Positions 1 to 9,122 of a DNA stretch of 64,000 bases are shown here, one piece after another (position 1 is the stretch's first letter; every line of letters starts with the position of its first letter). The notes beneath the pieces were generated by a model, which had not been told where the DNA came from, did not search any database, and saw nothing but the letters and a program-made list of their open reading frames with translations. Source of the DNA: Amoeboaphelidium occidentale. Lineage: Eukaryota; Aphelidiomycota; Aphelidea. The position numbers were made by a program, and so were the translations under genes. The stretch spans positions 4,069 through 68,068 of the forward strand of contig JALGPX010000045.1 in assembly GCA_023515795.1 (NCBI GenBank), read 5' to 3'.

Positions 1-126
1 TCTGCGTTACTATCAATTTTTTCCATGGTAGCGCAAGAGATTCGCAAGTTAAGAAGTTGGGACCTCTTGGATTGGTTGCCGCTGATGGATCTATTTGGTC
101 ATGATACGTTGAAAGTCCTAAACTAA
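1..126 (+). CDS. C-terminal end of an unidentified protein
   Basis: Frame 1 is open from the window edge to a TAA at 124-126, giving 41 residues that end in HDTLKVLN. The stretch is mixed hydrophobic and charged and could be the tail of a real gene, but it is too short to identify. The ferritin gene on the other strand ends at 152, so the two would be convergent with 25 nt between stops, a spacing normal for this window. A chance open frame is the alternative. Confidence 0.4.
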   Translation, partial: SALLSIFSMVAQEIRKLRSWDLLDWLPLMDLFGHDTLKVLN

Positions 127-151
127 CGTTTCATTGAAAAACCTTTTAATT

Positions 152-682
152 TTATTCGTACTTTGGGAACTTTCCGTCTCCTACATCTCTATCTAGCAAG
201 TACAAACCAATTCCATCGTTTTCGACGCGCGCCAAAGCTGTAACAAGATCACTGAATAACTTGATGCTTTTGCTTTGAGGCTCCAAGTAATTTCCCTCAA
301 TGTAATCCTGCAAGGACTGGTCGTTCTGCTCCTCTGCTACTCTGTGTAGCGCGATTAAACTTGCGTTAACATCCTTTTCAAGGATTAGAGCTGTTTCAAG
401 AGCATTTCTCAAAGATTTCCAGTCTGATGCAGGCGCCTGGATTTGACCAAGTGATACTTGACCGCCTCTTCTAAGCTGATAATCAATTAGGCCATCTGCG
501 TCCTTGCGTTCATCTTCAACCATATCTGTAAAGAACTTGTGGAAACCAGGCAATGCTACAATATCTTGTTTACAGTACGAAGCAACAGATAAGTAAACAT
601 GAGCGGCGTTTAGCTCAAAGTTTATCTGTTGGTTGATAGCTTGCTCTGTTTCCTTTGCAAAGTTTTGTCTGGCCAACGACAT
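152..682 (-). CDS. Ferritin (iron-storage ferroxidase)
   Basis: A 176-residue cytosolic ferritin subunit, full length for the family and without a signal peptide. Family members form 24-subunit cages that oxidise Fe(II) and store it as mineral. The four-helix bundle is recognisable from INFELNAAHVYLS through EDERKDADGL and LEKDVNASL to NYLEPQSKSIK. Compared with H-type ferritins, the equivalents of ferroxidase Glu27, Tyr34, Glu62, Glu107 and Gln141 are present, but His65 is replaced by Asp. The ATG at 682 is the first one in frame; the frame is open slightly further upstream but without an ATG. A TGAAACC element lies about 25 nt upstream. Ferritin is generally absent from Dikarya, so its presence supports an early-diverging fungus or another non-Dikarya eukaryote. 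Confidence 0.93.
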   Translation of the reverse strand: MSLARQNFAKETEQAINQQINFELNAAHVYLSVASYCKQDIVALPGFHKFFTDMVEDERKDADGLIDYQLRRGGQVSLGQIQAPASDWKSLRNALETALILEKDVNASLIALHRVAEEQNDQSLQDYIEGNYLEPQSKSIKLFSDLVTALARVENDGIGLYLLDRDVGDGKFPKYE

Positions 683-734
683 TTCGAAGTAAAATGAAAA
701 TCGCGGTTTCAGCAAGTTTATCTATTTCTCTTTT

Positions 735-3700
735 TTACCGTTGCTTACTTCGGTTCATACATATCATCAAAATAAAGGCTAAAAATCGATAGACAAAACC
801 AATTACTACACACCATATTATGTCATACCAATATCTTCCTAGTGTGTAACCAAAAGTTGCAGCAGAAATATCCCAAATTTCGAAAACACCATCGAAAACT
901 AGCAATTCTTCTGAGTACCACGCTTCTGCTGCCCATCTACAGAAGCTTATGTTAAGAAGCCACTCAAGGCCTGCTTTTCTCATATCAGTAATATTAGGAC
1001 CACCACCACACAAAACTGCCATAATGACACCCAAACAAACGGCAATCATGGCAGAATTTTCTCTTTTTACAATCATACTGCATAAGAAGGCCATGCCATA
1101 AACAGCAAAGAAGACAGACAAATGGATTATATACATCTTCCAAAAGTTGATGTTTGGGCAAGCCCAGAACATGAAGAATGATGTAAAATGCAAAGCCGAT
1201 AAAACAAATCTGTATGTCGATGAAATGTTCTTTCCAATAAAGTATGAAAGTGGATTCAATCCAGCAGCTCTTTCATGCCAATACATTTGTTTTTCTTCAC
1301 CGAATACCTTCACACCCGCTGGTGCACCTGCAAGCACAATAACTGTGTACTGAATAAGACAGAGAATTGGAACAACAATTTCAATAGGAGCAGGAGAGAT
1401 CAATGTGAAAGGCTTAATCAAGAATCCTCTGTATAGAGCACCATCGTACATTTGTACTGCCATTCCAACAACATTTCCGGCAATTGTTGCAACAGCCAAT
1501 TCAAGTAACAGACCAGTTATCAGCCGGTACTGTTGCCTGACGTAACGGTTGTGAGCCAAGAAGGATTGATGCAAAAAGTTAATACCACGAGATTTGCAAG
1601 CGCAATCAAGAGCATTGTGAGAAGATATTACTGATTCATCTTCTTCTTTAACTGGAGCAGAATAAAAAGAGTTTGATATGATAGTTGGAAGCATATTAAA
1701 AGCAACACGACCTTGTGTTAACTGCCAAAAGCTTTGATCTGGCTGAGCCTCATCTTTAGTTTCAACAGATATAGCAAACTCTGATAATTCGTGTTGCTGA
1801 GTTATGACGATCTCAGATAGATCCATTTCTAAATCTTCAACCTCTTCAACAGTAGGAATTAAATCATGCTTAAATAGATTGACTGATGGGTCATAATACT
1901 CCAAACCGCTTTGTTTCCAGAACTCAGTAAGATCGGAAACTTCATAATCGTCAAAAACAACATTGTTCTCCTTCAGTAATTTAGGCAAATCCTTTTCTCC
2001 TCTCAAATACTCCGGAATTCTTAATCCTTTGCCTGCCAATATATCCATTATAACATCGGCTGGATTGTTATTTGGAGGGAAGTAGAAACCAAGGTTTTCC
2101 ATGTATTCCTGCAAGTGCTCTCTTGGACCCAAAAAGACACTAGAGCCTCCAGTAGCCAATAAAAGAACATCATCAAAGTTCTCGTAAATTTCATATCTTG
2201 GCTGATGTATAACAGAAATTGCAGTAATACCAATTGTCTGGGTTATTTTCTTGACAATATGAACAAGCTTCAGCGCAGCAGTGGCATCAAGACCACTAGT
2301 AGGCTCGTCTAGCAGTAATGCTAGAGGACATGTTGCTATTTCCATGGCAACACTACATCTCTTCCTTTGACCACCAGAGATTTTTGAGATGACATTTTCA
2401 GCAACATGCGACAATTCCAACGCTTCTAAAACACTATCAACAAAGCGGTGTACTTCTTTTTCACTCCAAGTTGAAGGAAGTCGATTTCTAGCCTGATACC
2501 ATACATTTTCTCTAACAGTCAATTCATACAACATTATGTCGTCCTGGGGAACATATCCGATCAACTTTTTGTATTTTATCATTTCAATTTCTCTTCCGTT
2601 AATCCACAAGTGACCACCAGTTCTTCTGCTCTTACCCATAAGTACGTTCAAAAATGTTGACTTTCCAGCACCAGATGGTCCTAAAACGGCTGTAATTCTT
2701 CCTGGAATAACTCTTCCGGTAACGGAGTTCAGGATGATTTTTCCGCTAGGTAAAGTCAATGAGAGATCCTTAAATTCAAAATTCAACGATAAGTTGTTTC
2801 CACATTGTGAATGAGAAAAGCCGTCAATTAAATGCTGCATGTAGATCGAATAATGACCATGCTTGCCAAGATTAAAGCCTCTCTTAGATTTAATGGAGCC
2901 ACCTCGCCTTCTCCTGATAGAAACCACATTAGCTTCGCTTGAGACGTTTTCAATATCCGGTTTATCTGACACCACGGTGGAAGCACGAGATCTTGCGTGT
3001 GGCACTTGAGTTTGGCTCTGATAGAAAGGATTTCCATCCATGTAATCAAGATCATTCTGATCATCAAAAGACATGTGTATAATGTTGGTGTTCTCTTGAA
3101 AATCCAAGTCTTTTCCTGAGAATGTTTCCATACTGAAAATGTCCTTCAGAATGTATTTCAGCATCTTGAACCTCTTTTTCCAATAAGAAGCAGAGAAGAT
3201 TCCTTTTCTTGTGAATATCTCACTCTTATCATCTTCATCAATGGAGCAGACATCATCAAGTGTAACGAACTGAGCCAATTTACGACTGCGCGTAGATTCT
3301 GCGATCGTGCCAATGTTGATTCCAGCCATCTTCCTGTCAGCACGACGAACACGCCTCTTCTCTAACACTCGCGCGCGACATTTAAGCATTATGAAGACTA
3401 AGAGAAGTATCGCATCCAATACAACACACAGAATAATACCGCCATAATAAACTTGCTTCAGTGATCCAGTTGGACAATACGAAAAAGGCTGTAAACAAGG
3501 ACGCGGTTCTTGTGTACCAACAGGACAATAAAAGCCTTCAGGGCAGTCAAACTTCTGCGTGTAATCTGGACAGTAAGAACGTGCTGGACACGGCTATAAA
3601 AGTTAGGGATAGGATATCATTAATCAACCTACCATTGGTTCGTAAGTTCCTTGTGGAGGGCAAAAATTGGCGGCTAATCTCTTAGCCTGGCACTCTATCG

Positions 3701-3908
3701 TAGGAGGGCACATTGATGGTAAACTTATAGGATCTATATCAGGAGATTTTGTATTTGGGCAGTAGAATCTTGGCGGACATGAGTAATTCCCTGATAACAC
3801 AATAGGGGTAGACTTTGGGTCTATGATACACAGGCCGTATCCATAAAATGAGGTCCCATTAAAGCTGCTGATATCAGTATCATTCGAGCGCGAACCATTC
3901 TGACCCAT
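735..3908 (-). CDS. ABCG-family transporter with Cys-rich N-terminal domain (ADP1-like)
   Basis: Two exons, 3633-3908 and 735-3593, are separated by a 39-nt intron (3594-3632, with CCCTAAC near the acceptor); together they encode about 1,044 residues. Order: a Cys-rich region with repeated CP..YCP motifs (residues 30-130), one membrane segment (about 135-165), a basic linker, one nucleotide-binding domain (Walker A GPSGAGKST near 397, signature SGGQRKR near 497, Walker B LLLDEPTSGLD near 519), then a membrane domain at the C-terminus. This is the half-transporter layout of yeast Adp1 and plant ABCG24/28-type proteins; the substrate is not predictable. The ATG at 3908 is the first in this frame, but the frame stays open to 3976. 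An upstream exon at 4031-4070 beginning with ATG, joined by a 54-nt intron, would fit the phase. Confidence 0.9.
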
Positions 3909-4237
3909 TTCAACGTGTCTCCGCAAATTCGCAAGATTGAATGAAAATGTGGCAAAATCGTGAAAGGTGTCAATTGCTCAGACAAAGAAACGTTTCAAAG
4001 GGCTACAACTCTCAATACACGATTACTTACTAAGACCTTCTTTGGGAATAGCGAGATATTGAAATATCATAGAAATGATTGTTTATTTTGATCTGAATTT
4101 GTCCATCATTTAACAATAGGATAGCTTGAGCGAAGCTATGATGTAATAATATTTCTAGCCCTGATTATCTGCCACGGACACAGGTTTACAGGGTGATTTT
4201 CGCGTCGGAGATAACATAGATTCAGTTAAACGCTGCT
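3909..4237. other. Intergenic region and possible first exon of the ABC transporter
   Basis: This gap separates two genes on the minus strand. The part next to the transporter is open in frame to 3976, and an ATG at 4070 with a GTAAGT donor at 4030 could supply a short first exon. A TTTGAAACG element lies near 3990-4000. The remainder, about 4075-4237, shows no coding signal. Confidence 0.4.
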
Positions 4238-5416
4238 TCATCCCTCGAGTTTGAAGAGACTTCGAAACATGACATCAAAGAATGGTTTACCTGGAACCTC
4301 ATTTGCATCAATATCAGATTCCTCTATAACAAATGCAAAGCCTTTGACTTCTGCCGTCATGCTTTTAACACAATCTTCGAAATTCTTTTCATTCTTGACA
4401 AAGTAATCTTCGAATCGTTGTGATATTGGCAGTGCCATTTCTTCGCCTTTCCAGATAACTTTCGTTTTGGTCCCGTTCTGTGATTTTATATAAAGCTCAC
4501 CTCTTAAAACAGCCATTGAAAGTCTAAGTATTCCATCCTGTTTTATCTCTTTGGCAAAGTGTTTGAGAAATACTCTGAAGAATGCCTCGAATACAGGATT
4601 GATGAATTTGTAACCAGCATTATGGTAAAATATAGCATTGTGCAGATACAACGGAATATTGATAAAAGCGTCACGCTCAGCCTTGTGTGCCAAATGGATC
4701 AATGCTTCATGAAACACTTTTGCGATACCAAGCGATGGATAATCTTGACCAGGAAGTAATTGACTTTGCTCATACGGTGATAGCTCGCGTCGTGGATCTT
4801 GCATCTTCATCCATTCAATGATTATGAAATCTGGTTCACTGAGACTTTCTAGTGACTTCATACATTTCAAAGCCTTCTGCAACGTATCAATTAGTCTCTT
4901 GGCTCTTGAATCTTCCATATTTGCAAGTTGCGATAAGTCTGTGACAGCAGATATGATCATGTTGATGGATTTCCCATAGTTCTTCAGAACCACAACGTTT
5001 GTCACCCTGCGTAGAACCAATTCCACTAATAGCCTCTTGTCTTCCATTTTGTGCGCTGCATTAACATCTTTTGGACCAAGCCATATGAAGAACTTGTGAA
5101 CAAAATCATCTCCAGTATCAATAGTTATGAAAAAGTCATTGATACCCTTCTGTTTCAGAGCATCATTGAGCCCAAGCGACTGGCAATAGTGTTCAAGGTC
5201 CTCTAGAGAGTATTTAGACAGCAGCTTTGAATCCCCTCTACTGCTCAGCATGAGATCATCAGCTTCCAATGCCCACTGTTCATCCTTCTGTTTCGATGTA
5301 GTATCTTGCATGTCATCATACCATCCTGTGAATCTTTGCACAGCCGATCTCCATGTTCTACTCAGTTTCGCCTTATCGCTGGGTTCCACTTTATTGTTTG
5401 AAGCGTCTGTGTTCAT
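4238..5416 (-). CDS. Conserved protein of unknown function with an LPGQDYPSLG motif
   Basis: A single-exon protein of 392 residues with no signal peptide or membrane segment. I do not recognise a named domain. The C-terminal half holds the most distinctive sequence: EWMKMQDPRRELSPYEQS, then LPGQDYPSLGIAKVFHEAL, INIPLYLHNAIFYHNAGYKF and WKGEEMALPISQRFEDYF. These blocks give me the impression of an uncharacterised family that also occurs in bacteria, but I cannot verify that here. The N-terminal 100 residues are hydrophilic. The first in-frame ATG (5416) is used. The gene lies 47 nt upstream of the ICMT-like stop and is co-directional with its neighbours. A transferred bacterial gene is possible but unproven. 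Confidence 0.7.
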   Translation of the reverse strand: MNTDASNNKVEPSDKAKLSRTWRSAVQRFTGWYDDMQDTTSKQKDEQWALEADDLMLSSRGDSKLLSKYSLEDLEHYCQSLGLNDALKQKGINDFFITIDTGDDFVHKFFIWLGPKDVNAAHKMEDKRLLVELVLRRVTNVVVLKNYGKSINMIISAVTDLSQLANMEDSRAKRLIDTLQKALKCMKSLESLSEPDFIIIEWMKMQDPRRELSPYEQSQLLPGQDYPSLGIAKVFHEALIHLAHKAERDAFINIPLYLHNAIFYHNAGYKFINPVFEAFFRVFLKHFAKEIKQDGILRLSMAVLRGELYIKSQNGTKTKVIWKGEEMALPISQRFEDYFVKNEKNFEDCVKSMTAEVKGFAFVIEESDIDANEVPGKPFFDVMFRSLFKLEG

Positions 5417-5463
5417 ACACAAGCGATACTAGATTTGGAAAAAGTCTATTTATATTACTTTCT

Positions 5464-6144
5464 TCAGAAGATGAATGGAATTAATCGAGCTCTTGTTGCG
5501 CGATACTGAATGAAATCATCTCCAAATTCTTCAAATAATGCTTGTTCTTCATTTAACACACGCAAGTACAAGAAGTAGAATGCTACGACACTCCCAATGA
5601 GAGTTATCAACTTTGCGACGGTATTTCTTTCGTTAAACCTGGTAAATATCAATGCGCCCAAGAAGCACGCAAATGCTCCCGTGTAGGAAGGATGCACCAG
5701 ATATTCATAAGGCCCATCTGTAATTAACTTATGACCTCCCTTAATAGCAACAACATAAGTGAAGTATTTACCCAGAGTATCAAATGCCCACAATCTCAAC
5801 CTGTAACCAACCAAACTCAAGACAAAACCAAACACTTCAATGAACCTCCACTCACGAACAACTTTAGTTCCTTTGTGATACAAACCAGAATTGAAGTATG
5901 ACGAGAAAGGGCTGAAGTAATACCACCAGAGAACATAAATGCCAAAAGCATACGTTCGAATCGCAGCGTAAAGATGGAAGTTATCAATATCCAACAGATA
6001 GTTCACGTACTTCTCCTTCACAGTATCCGTTGTTTGATCAATATCCAAATGATGCTTTTGAGGTATTACGACACCAGGAATGAACACGAGGAAAATCAGA
6101 CCAGCCGCAGCCAGCTTTGATAAGAGCGTGAATTTTGAAGACAT
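5464..6144 (-). CDS. Isoprenylcysteine carboxyl methyltransferase family protein
   Basis: An integral membrane protein of 226 residues with about five hydrophobic segments. The C-terminal catalytic block is typical of the ICMT/PEMT-like family: GGHKLITDGPYEYLVHPSYTGA followed by RVLNEEQALFEEFGDDF, Y-RAT and the closing RLIPFIF. The family transfers methyl from S-adenosylmethionine to membrane-embedded acceptors; Ste14/ICMT modifies prenylated cysteines in the ER. The closing ER, F and RLIPF residues match ICMT better than phospholipid methyltransferases, so ICMT is favoured. Length is close to fungal Ste14. The start is the ATG at 6144, 46 nt downstream of the EMC5 stop in transcription order, so any promoter lies inside or just after EMC5. 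Confidence 0.8.
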   Translation of the reverse strand: MSSKFTLLSKLAAAGLIFLVFIPGVVIPQKHHLDIDQTTDTVKEKYVNYLLDIDNFHLYAAIRTYAFGIYVLWWYYFSPFSSYFNSGLYHKGTKVVREWRFIEVFGFVLSLVGYRLRLWAFDTLGKYFTYVVAIKGGHKLITDGPYEYLVHPSYTGAFACFLGALIFTRFNERNTVAKLITLIGSVVAFYFLYLRVLNEEQALFEEFGDDFIQYRATRARLIPFIF

Positions 6145-6190
6145 CAGACGAAAATGAAATTATGAATAATCTATTACCCTTCAGCTGAAC

Positions 6191-6581
6191 TTACAATTTT
6201 GTGTTGTACACTTTGAACGATGGCGTTATGTGTGACACTTTGAAATCCCTAACAATTAGCATTAAACGTCCCGAGAAAGTTACGGAAGTTTCTGATCTTC
6301 TAAGCGAACAGGTTTTGGTTCAGGCATCGCTCCAACTAAGCCAATTCCACCTAAAGCCAAGCCCAATAATACTTCGAACAAAATCTGAATAATTTAACTC
6401 TCAAAGCTTTTTAATCAGTTACGTCTGATGGCAATTGTGTCTTTGTAAGTTGAATAGATTTCGCATACGCCAGGTCTAATAGTAATTAAAGATCGTATTA
6501 CTTGAAAGTACATTCAGTGGCTGAGTAGGTCGCATGTATTAGCAGAATTACACTCAATGCTGTAAGTAATTGGAACAACAT
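6191..6581 (-). CDS. EMC5: ER membrane protein complex subunit 5 (EMC5/MMGT-like), four small exons
   Basis: Exons 6512-6581, 6423-6475, 6284-6384 and 6191-6248 are joined across introns of 36, 38 and 35 nt; all phases agree and give 93 residues. The product has two membrane helices. Residues about 3-18 end in IHATYSA, which matches the HAAFSA stretch of human MMGT1. Next comes LPSDILFEVLLGLALGG, matching LPIDIVLQTLL, and the C-terminus HITPSFKVYN matches the HPSFYVF block. In other organisms EMC5 is a core subunit of the ER membrane protein insertase. The gene has no long open frame, so it is easily missed. Its ATG (6581-6579) sits in a CATG palindrome that also contains an ATG on the other strand, in frame with the JmjC gene. 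It ends 46 nt before the ICMT-like start codon. Confidence 0.82.
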
Positions 6582-6600
6582 GTTTTTAACAAATCGAAAA

Positions 6601-7896
6601 ATGATAAACAATTACGCTGGCTACATTCCAGGATCAGAGGAATTGGATAGAGTGCCATACAGTGATATCGCGTCTAATGAGTTCTTTGAGAAGTTTGTCC
6701 TGAAGAGGAGACCTTGTATCATCACAGGAATGCTTGATCAAGGAGAGTTCAAGATCCCAAAGGAAGAACCACTGAAGTATATCTGCGATAAAGTGAAGGG
6801 ATTCCAGTCGTCCGTTGTTAAAGTTGAACGGAAAAGCACGCGAACAGGAACGTTTGGGACTGCTGATTTTGAGAAGGAGCAGATGTCTGTGCGTGAGTTA
6901 TTGCAAAAGTTTAAGGGCGCAGACGGCGATGAATATTACTTGACAACTCAATATGAAAAGGAAGGAAGTGATGAAGGCGTTGATGTTCTAAATGAGGAGC
7001 GTCCAAACAAGAAAGTTCGGGTCAGCGCGGAGGATCTTGCTTTGAAGGAAAGGATCAAAGATTTGCTTCCTTCGCCTGTTCACTCTCTAGTACATCATTT
7101 ACCGTTAAGACCTCAGATAGTTGGGAAATTGGTACCACAGCAAATCAATGTATGGATGGGTAAAAGCAATGAAGGTTCATCGTCTGGTTTGCATCACGAT
7201 TTCCACGACAATTTGTATATACTGTTACAAGGAAGGAAGCGATTCACGCTATTCAGTCCTAAAGATGCAGAATTTATGAAATGCCATGGTGAAATTGCAG
7301 TTGTGGAAGATAACGGTGTTATTTCTTACGAGCCTGAAGATATTGATGAATCTGAAACGGAGTCTCTCAATAGCAAGGAAGAAAACTTCCTTAATGAATG
7401 TTCGTATGCTTCTAATAATGAGGTGGATGACGATTCTGAAATTGACTGGAATGCGCAAGATGATTACGATGAGGCTGTGGACATTGAAGAACAAGAACAA
7501 GAAGAATCTCTGATGTCTAAAGAAGAGCCTCCTTCGTTTTCCAGAATATCTGTCAACACGCTTCACTGTTTCATGGTTAGAAACGGACACGAAGGCTACA
7601 ATTTCGATGAGAAGAAAGGTGTCGATAAGGAGGACTTTGAACTACTAAGAAAAACGACTCCTGTGTCTGTAGAAGTACAAGCGGGTGAAGTTCTCTACCT
7701 TCCAGCTTGTTGGTTCCATGAGGTCACGTCTTTTAGTACAGAAAGTGTATCTGAGGAAGAAGAAGATTATTTGTCACGCCTGCATTTGGCCGTAAATTAC
7801 TGGTTTTTTCCACCAGATATAAAGAGCCCTCCATATAAAGATGACAATCTAGAGAAAGAATTCGAAGAAATTATTAAATGTTTGAATGAGAAATAG
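6601..7896 (+). CDS. JmjC/cupin-8 domain oxygenase
   Basis: An intron-free gene of 431 residues if it begins at the ATG at 6601; an ATG at 6580 in the same frame would add 7 residues but overlaps the start of EMC5 on the other strand. The fold is an Fe(II)/2-oxoglutarate-dependent cupin. The first metal-binding segment is GLHHDFHDNLYILLQGRKRF, supplying the HxD pair, and the distal histidine is in LPACWFHEVTS, followed by HLAVNYWFFPPD. RRPCIITG near residue 35 is the usual N-terminal family motif. Substrates of this subgroup (protein hydroxylation or demethylation) cannot be assigned. An acidic insertion of roughly 90 residues, rich in Glu and Asp, interrupts the barrel between the two metal-binding segments. 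The stop is only 37 nt before the carbonic anhydrase ATG. Confidence 0.88.
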   Translation: MINNYAGYIPGSEELDRVPYSDIASNEFFEKFVLKRRPCIITGMLDQGEFKIPKEEPLKYICDKVKGFQSSVVKVERKSTRTGTFGTADFEKEQMSVRELLQKFKGADGDEYYLTTQYEKEGSDEGVDVLNEERPNKKVRVSAEDLALKERIKDLLPSPVHSLVHHLPLRPQIVGKLVPQQINVWMGKSNEGSSSGLHHDFHDNLYILLQGRKRFTLFSPKDAEFMKCHGEIAVVEDNGVISYEPEDIDESETESLNSKEENFLNECSYASNNEVDDDSEIDWNAQDDYDEAVDIEEQEQEESLMSKEEPPSFSRISVNTLHCFMVRNGHEGYNFDEKKGVDKEDFELLRKTTPVSVEVQAGEVLYLPACWFHEVTSFSTESVSEEEEDYLSRLHLAVNYWFFPPDIKSPPYKDDNLEKEFEEIIKCLNEK

Positions 7897-7902
7897 AAAT
7901 AC

Positions 7903-7912
7903 TTGTTTCAAC
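7903..7912 (+). promoter_or_regulatory. TTGTTTCAAC motif upstream of carbonic anhydrase
   Basis: An exact TTGTTTCAAC lies in the 37-nt gap between the JmjC stop and the carbonic anhydrase ATG, 21 nt before the ATG and in sense orientation. Identical or near-identical sense copies precede several other start codons in the window, so I infer a core-promoter or initiator element. Confidence 0.45.
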
Positions 7913-7933
7913 TCTGAACAAATTGCACGAAGT

Positions 7934-8872
7934 ATGACTGATCAGAGAAAGATTACTACTGATCCTTACGCACTCCAAGATCCTGCGGTATCAAGCTTAT
8001 CACAGCGTTCTACTAGTCCTGCTGTTGATGATCAAAGTAAGAGAGAATTGAGACTATCCCATGTTGGAAGGTGGATCACACAATTTGCTCAAGGAGAACC
8101 ATCAGCTCAAGATATTGATATCGATCCAAGAACAGAGGCACCTAAACAAGAAATTCCACTGGAACATCTCCTCAAGAATAATGTTAAGTGGGCTAAGCGT
8201 ATGACGACTATTGATCCTGAATTCTTCACAAGACTGGCGCAACAGCAGCGACCTCAGATTCTTTGGATCGGTTGCAGCGATTCTAGAGTTCCAGCGAACC
8301 AGATCATTGATTTAGCTCCAGGAGAGATCTTTGTTCATAGAAATCTGGCAAATGTGATATATCATTGTGATTTTAACTCTCATTCTGTGATACAATATGC
8401 TGTGGATGTCTTGAAGGTGCAGCACGTGATAGTCTGTGGACACTATGGTTGTGGTGCTATAGCAGCTTCAGCTGTCTCAAAGCAAATGGGCATAATCGAT
8501 AATTGGGTAAGAAACATACGTGATGTCTATTCGAAGCATTTTGATCAGTTACAGCAGTGTAAAGCATCAAATCCCAACGGCCCAGATTCTCCAGAAGCTC
8601 ATCAGGTACTACTTTCGTTATAGGCTAACCGTTTCAAGGCAATGCTGGATCTGCTGTGTGAACTAAATGTTGCTAATTCTGTCTCAAATATCTGTGCCAC
8701 GACAATTATTCAGAATGCGTGGGATAGAGGCCAGAAGCTTAGTGTTCATGGTTGGTGTTACAGACTTACAGATGGACTGATAAGAGACTTGAATATCTGC
8801 TTCTCTGGTTTAAACGATTTGAAGTCTCCCATATTCAGTATGATCGAAACAAAAGTAACACCAGAAGCTTAA
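7934..8872 (+). CDS. Beta-class carbonic anhydrase
   Basis: Two exons, 7934-8605 and 8639-8872, are joined over a 33-nt intron (branch GGCTAACC, acceptor TTTCAAG) to give 301 residues. The enzyme interconverts CO2 and bicarbonate. Zinc ligands are visible in CSDSRVPANQ and CGHYGCGA, together with the Asp-Arg pair of CSDSR. Exon 2 carries the C-terminal block LCELNV..ICATTIIQNAWDRGQ and LSVHGWCYRLTDG. An N-terminal extension of about 85 residues precedes the domain and does not look like a clear mitochondrial presequence. I chose the ATG at 7934 because an upstream ATG at 7886 overlaps the JmjC gene. The intron and all of exon 2 fall inside a tandem duplication, so a second copy of the 3' exon exists at 9981-10214. 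Confidence 0.92.
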
Positions 8873-9122
8873 TAGGTCGCAAAATTTGGTACGAGAGCTT
8901 CCGTCTGAATAGTGTAGTGATTTCTTTGAGCGGGGTCGAACCACACGAAATAGACTTCAGCCGATCACCTGAAACTTGTAGTTTGCTTTGCATTGTACAG
9001 CCATGGAGACCCACTGAATGCCTTACAGAACGGATCATCGAATCAGACAAATGCACTGAAGCCAATCCGGATCCTAGAAGTTGATCATTCAATGATCATA
9101 TCTTTGTTTCACGGAAATCTAT

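Noticed and set aside
8752..9092. Overlapping open frames of 110 (plus strand) and 85 (minus strand) residues after the carbonic anhydrase exon, repeated at 10094-10434
   Set aside because: They overlap the known exon in another frame, resemble no protein, and are broken in the divergent third copy.
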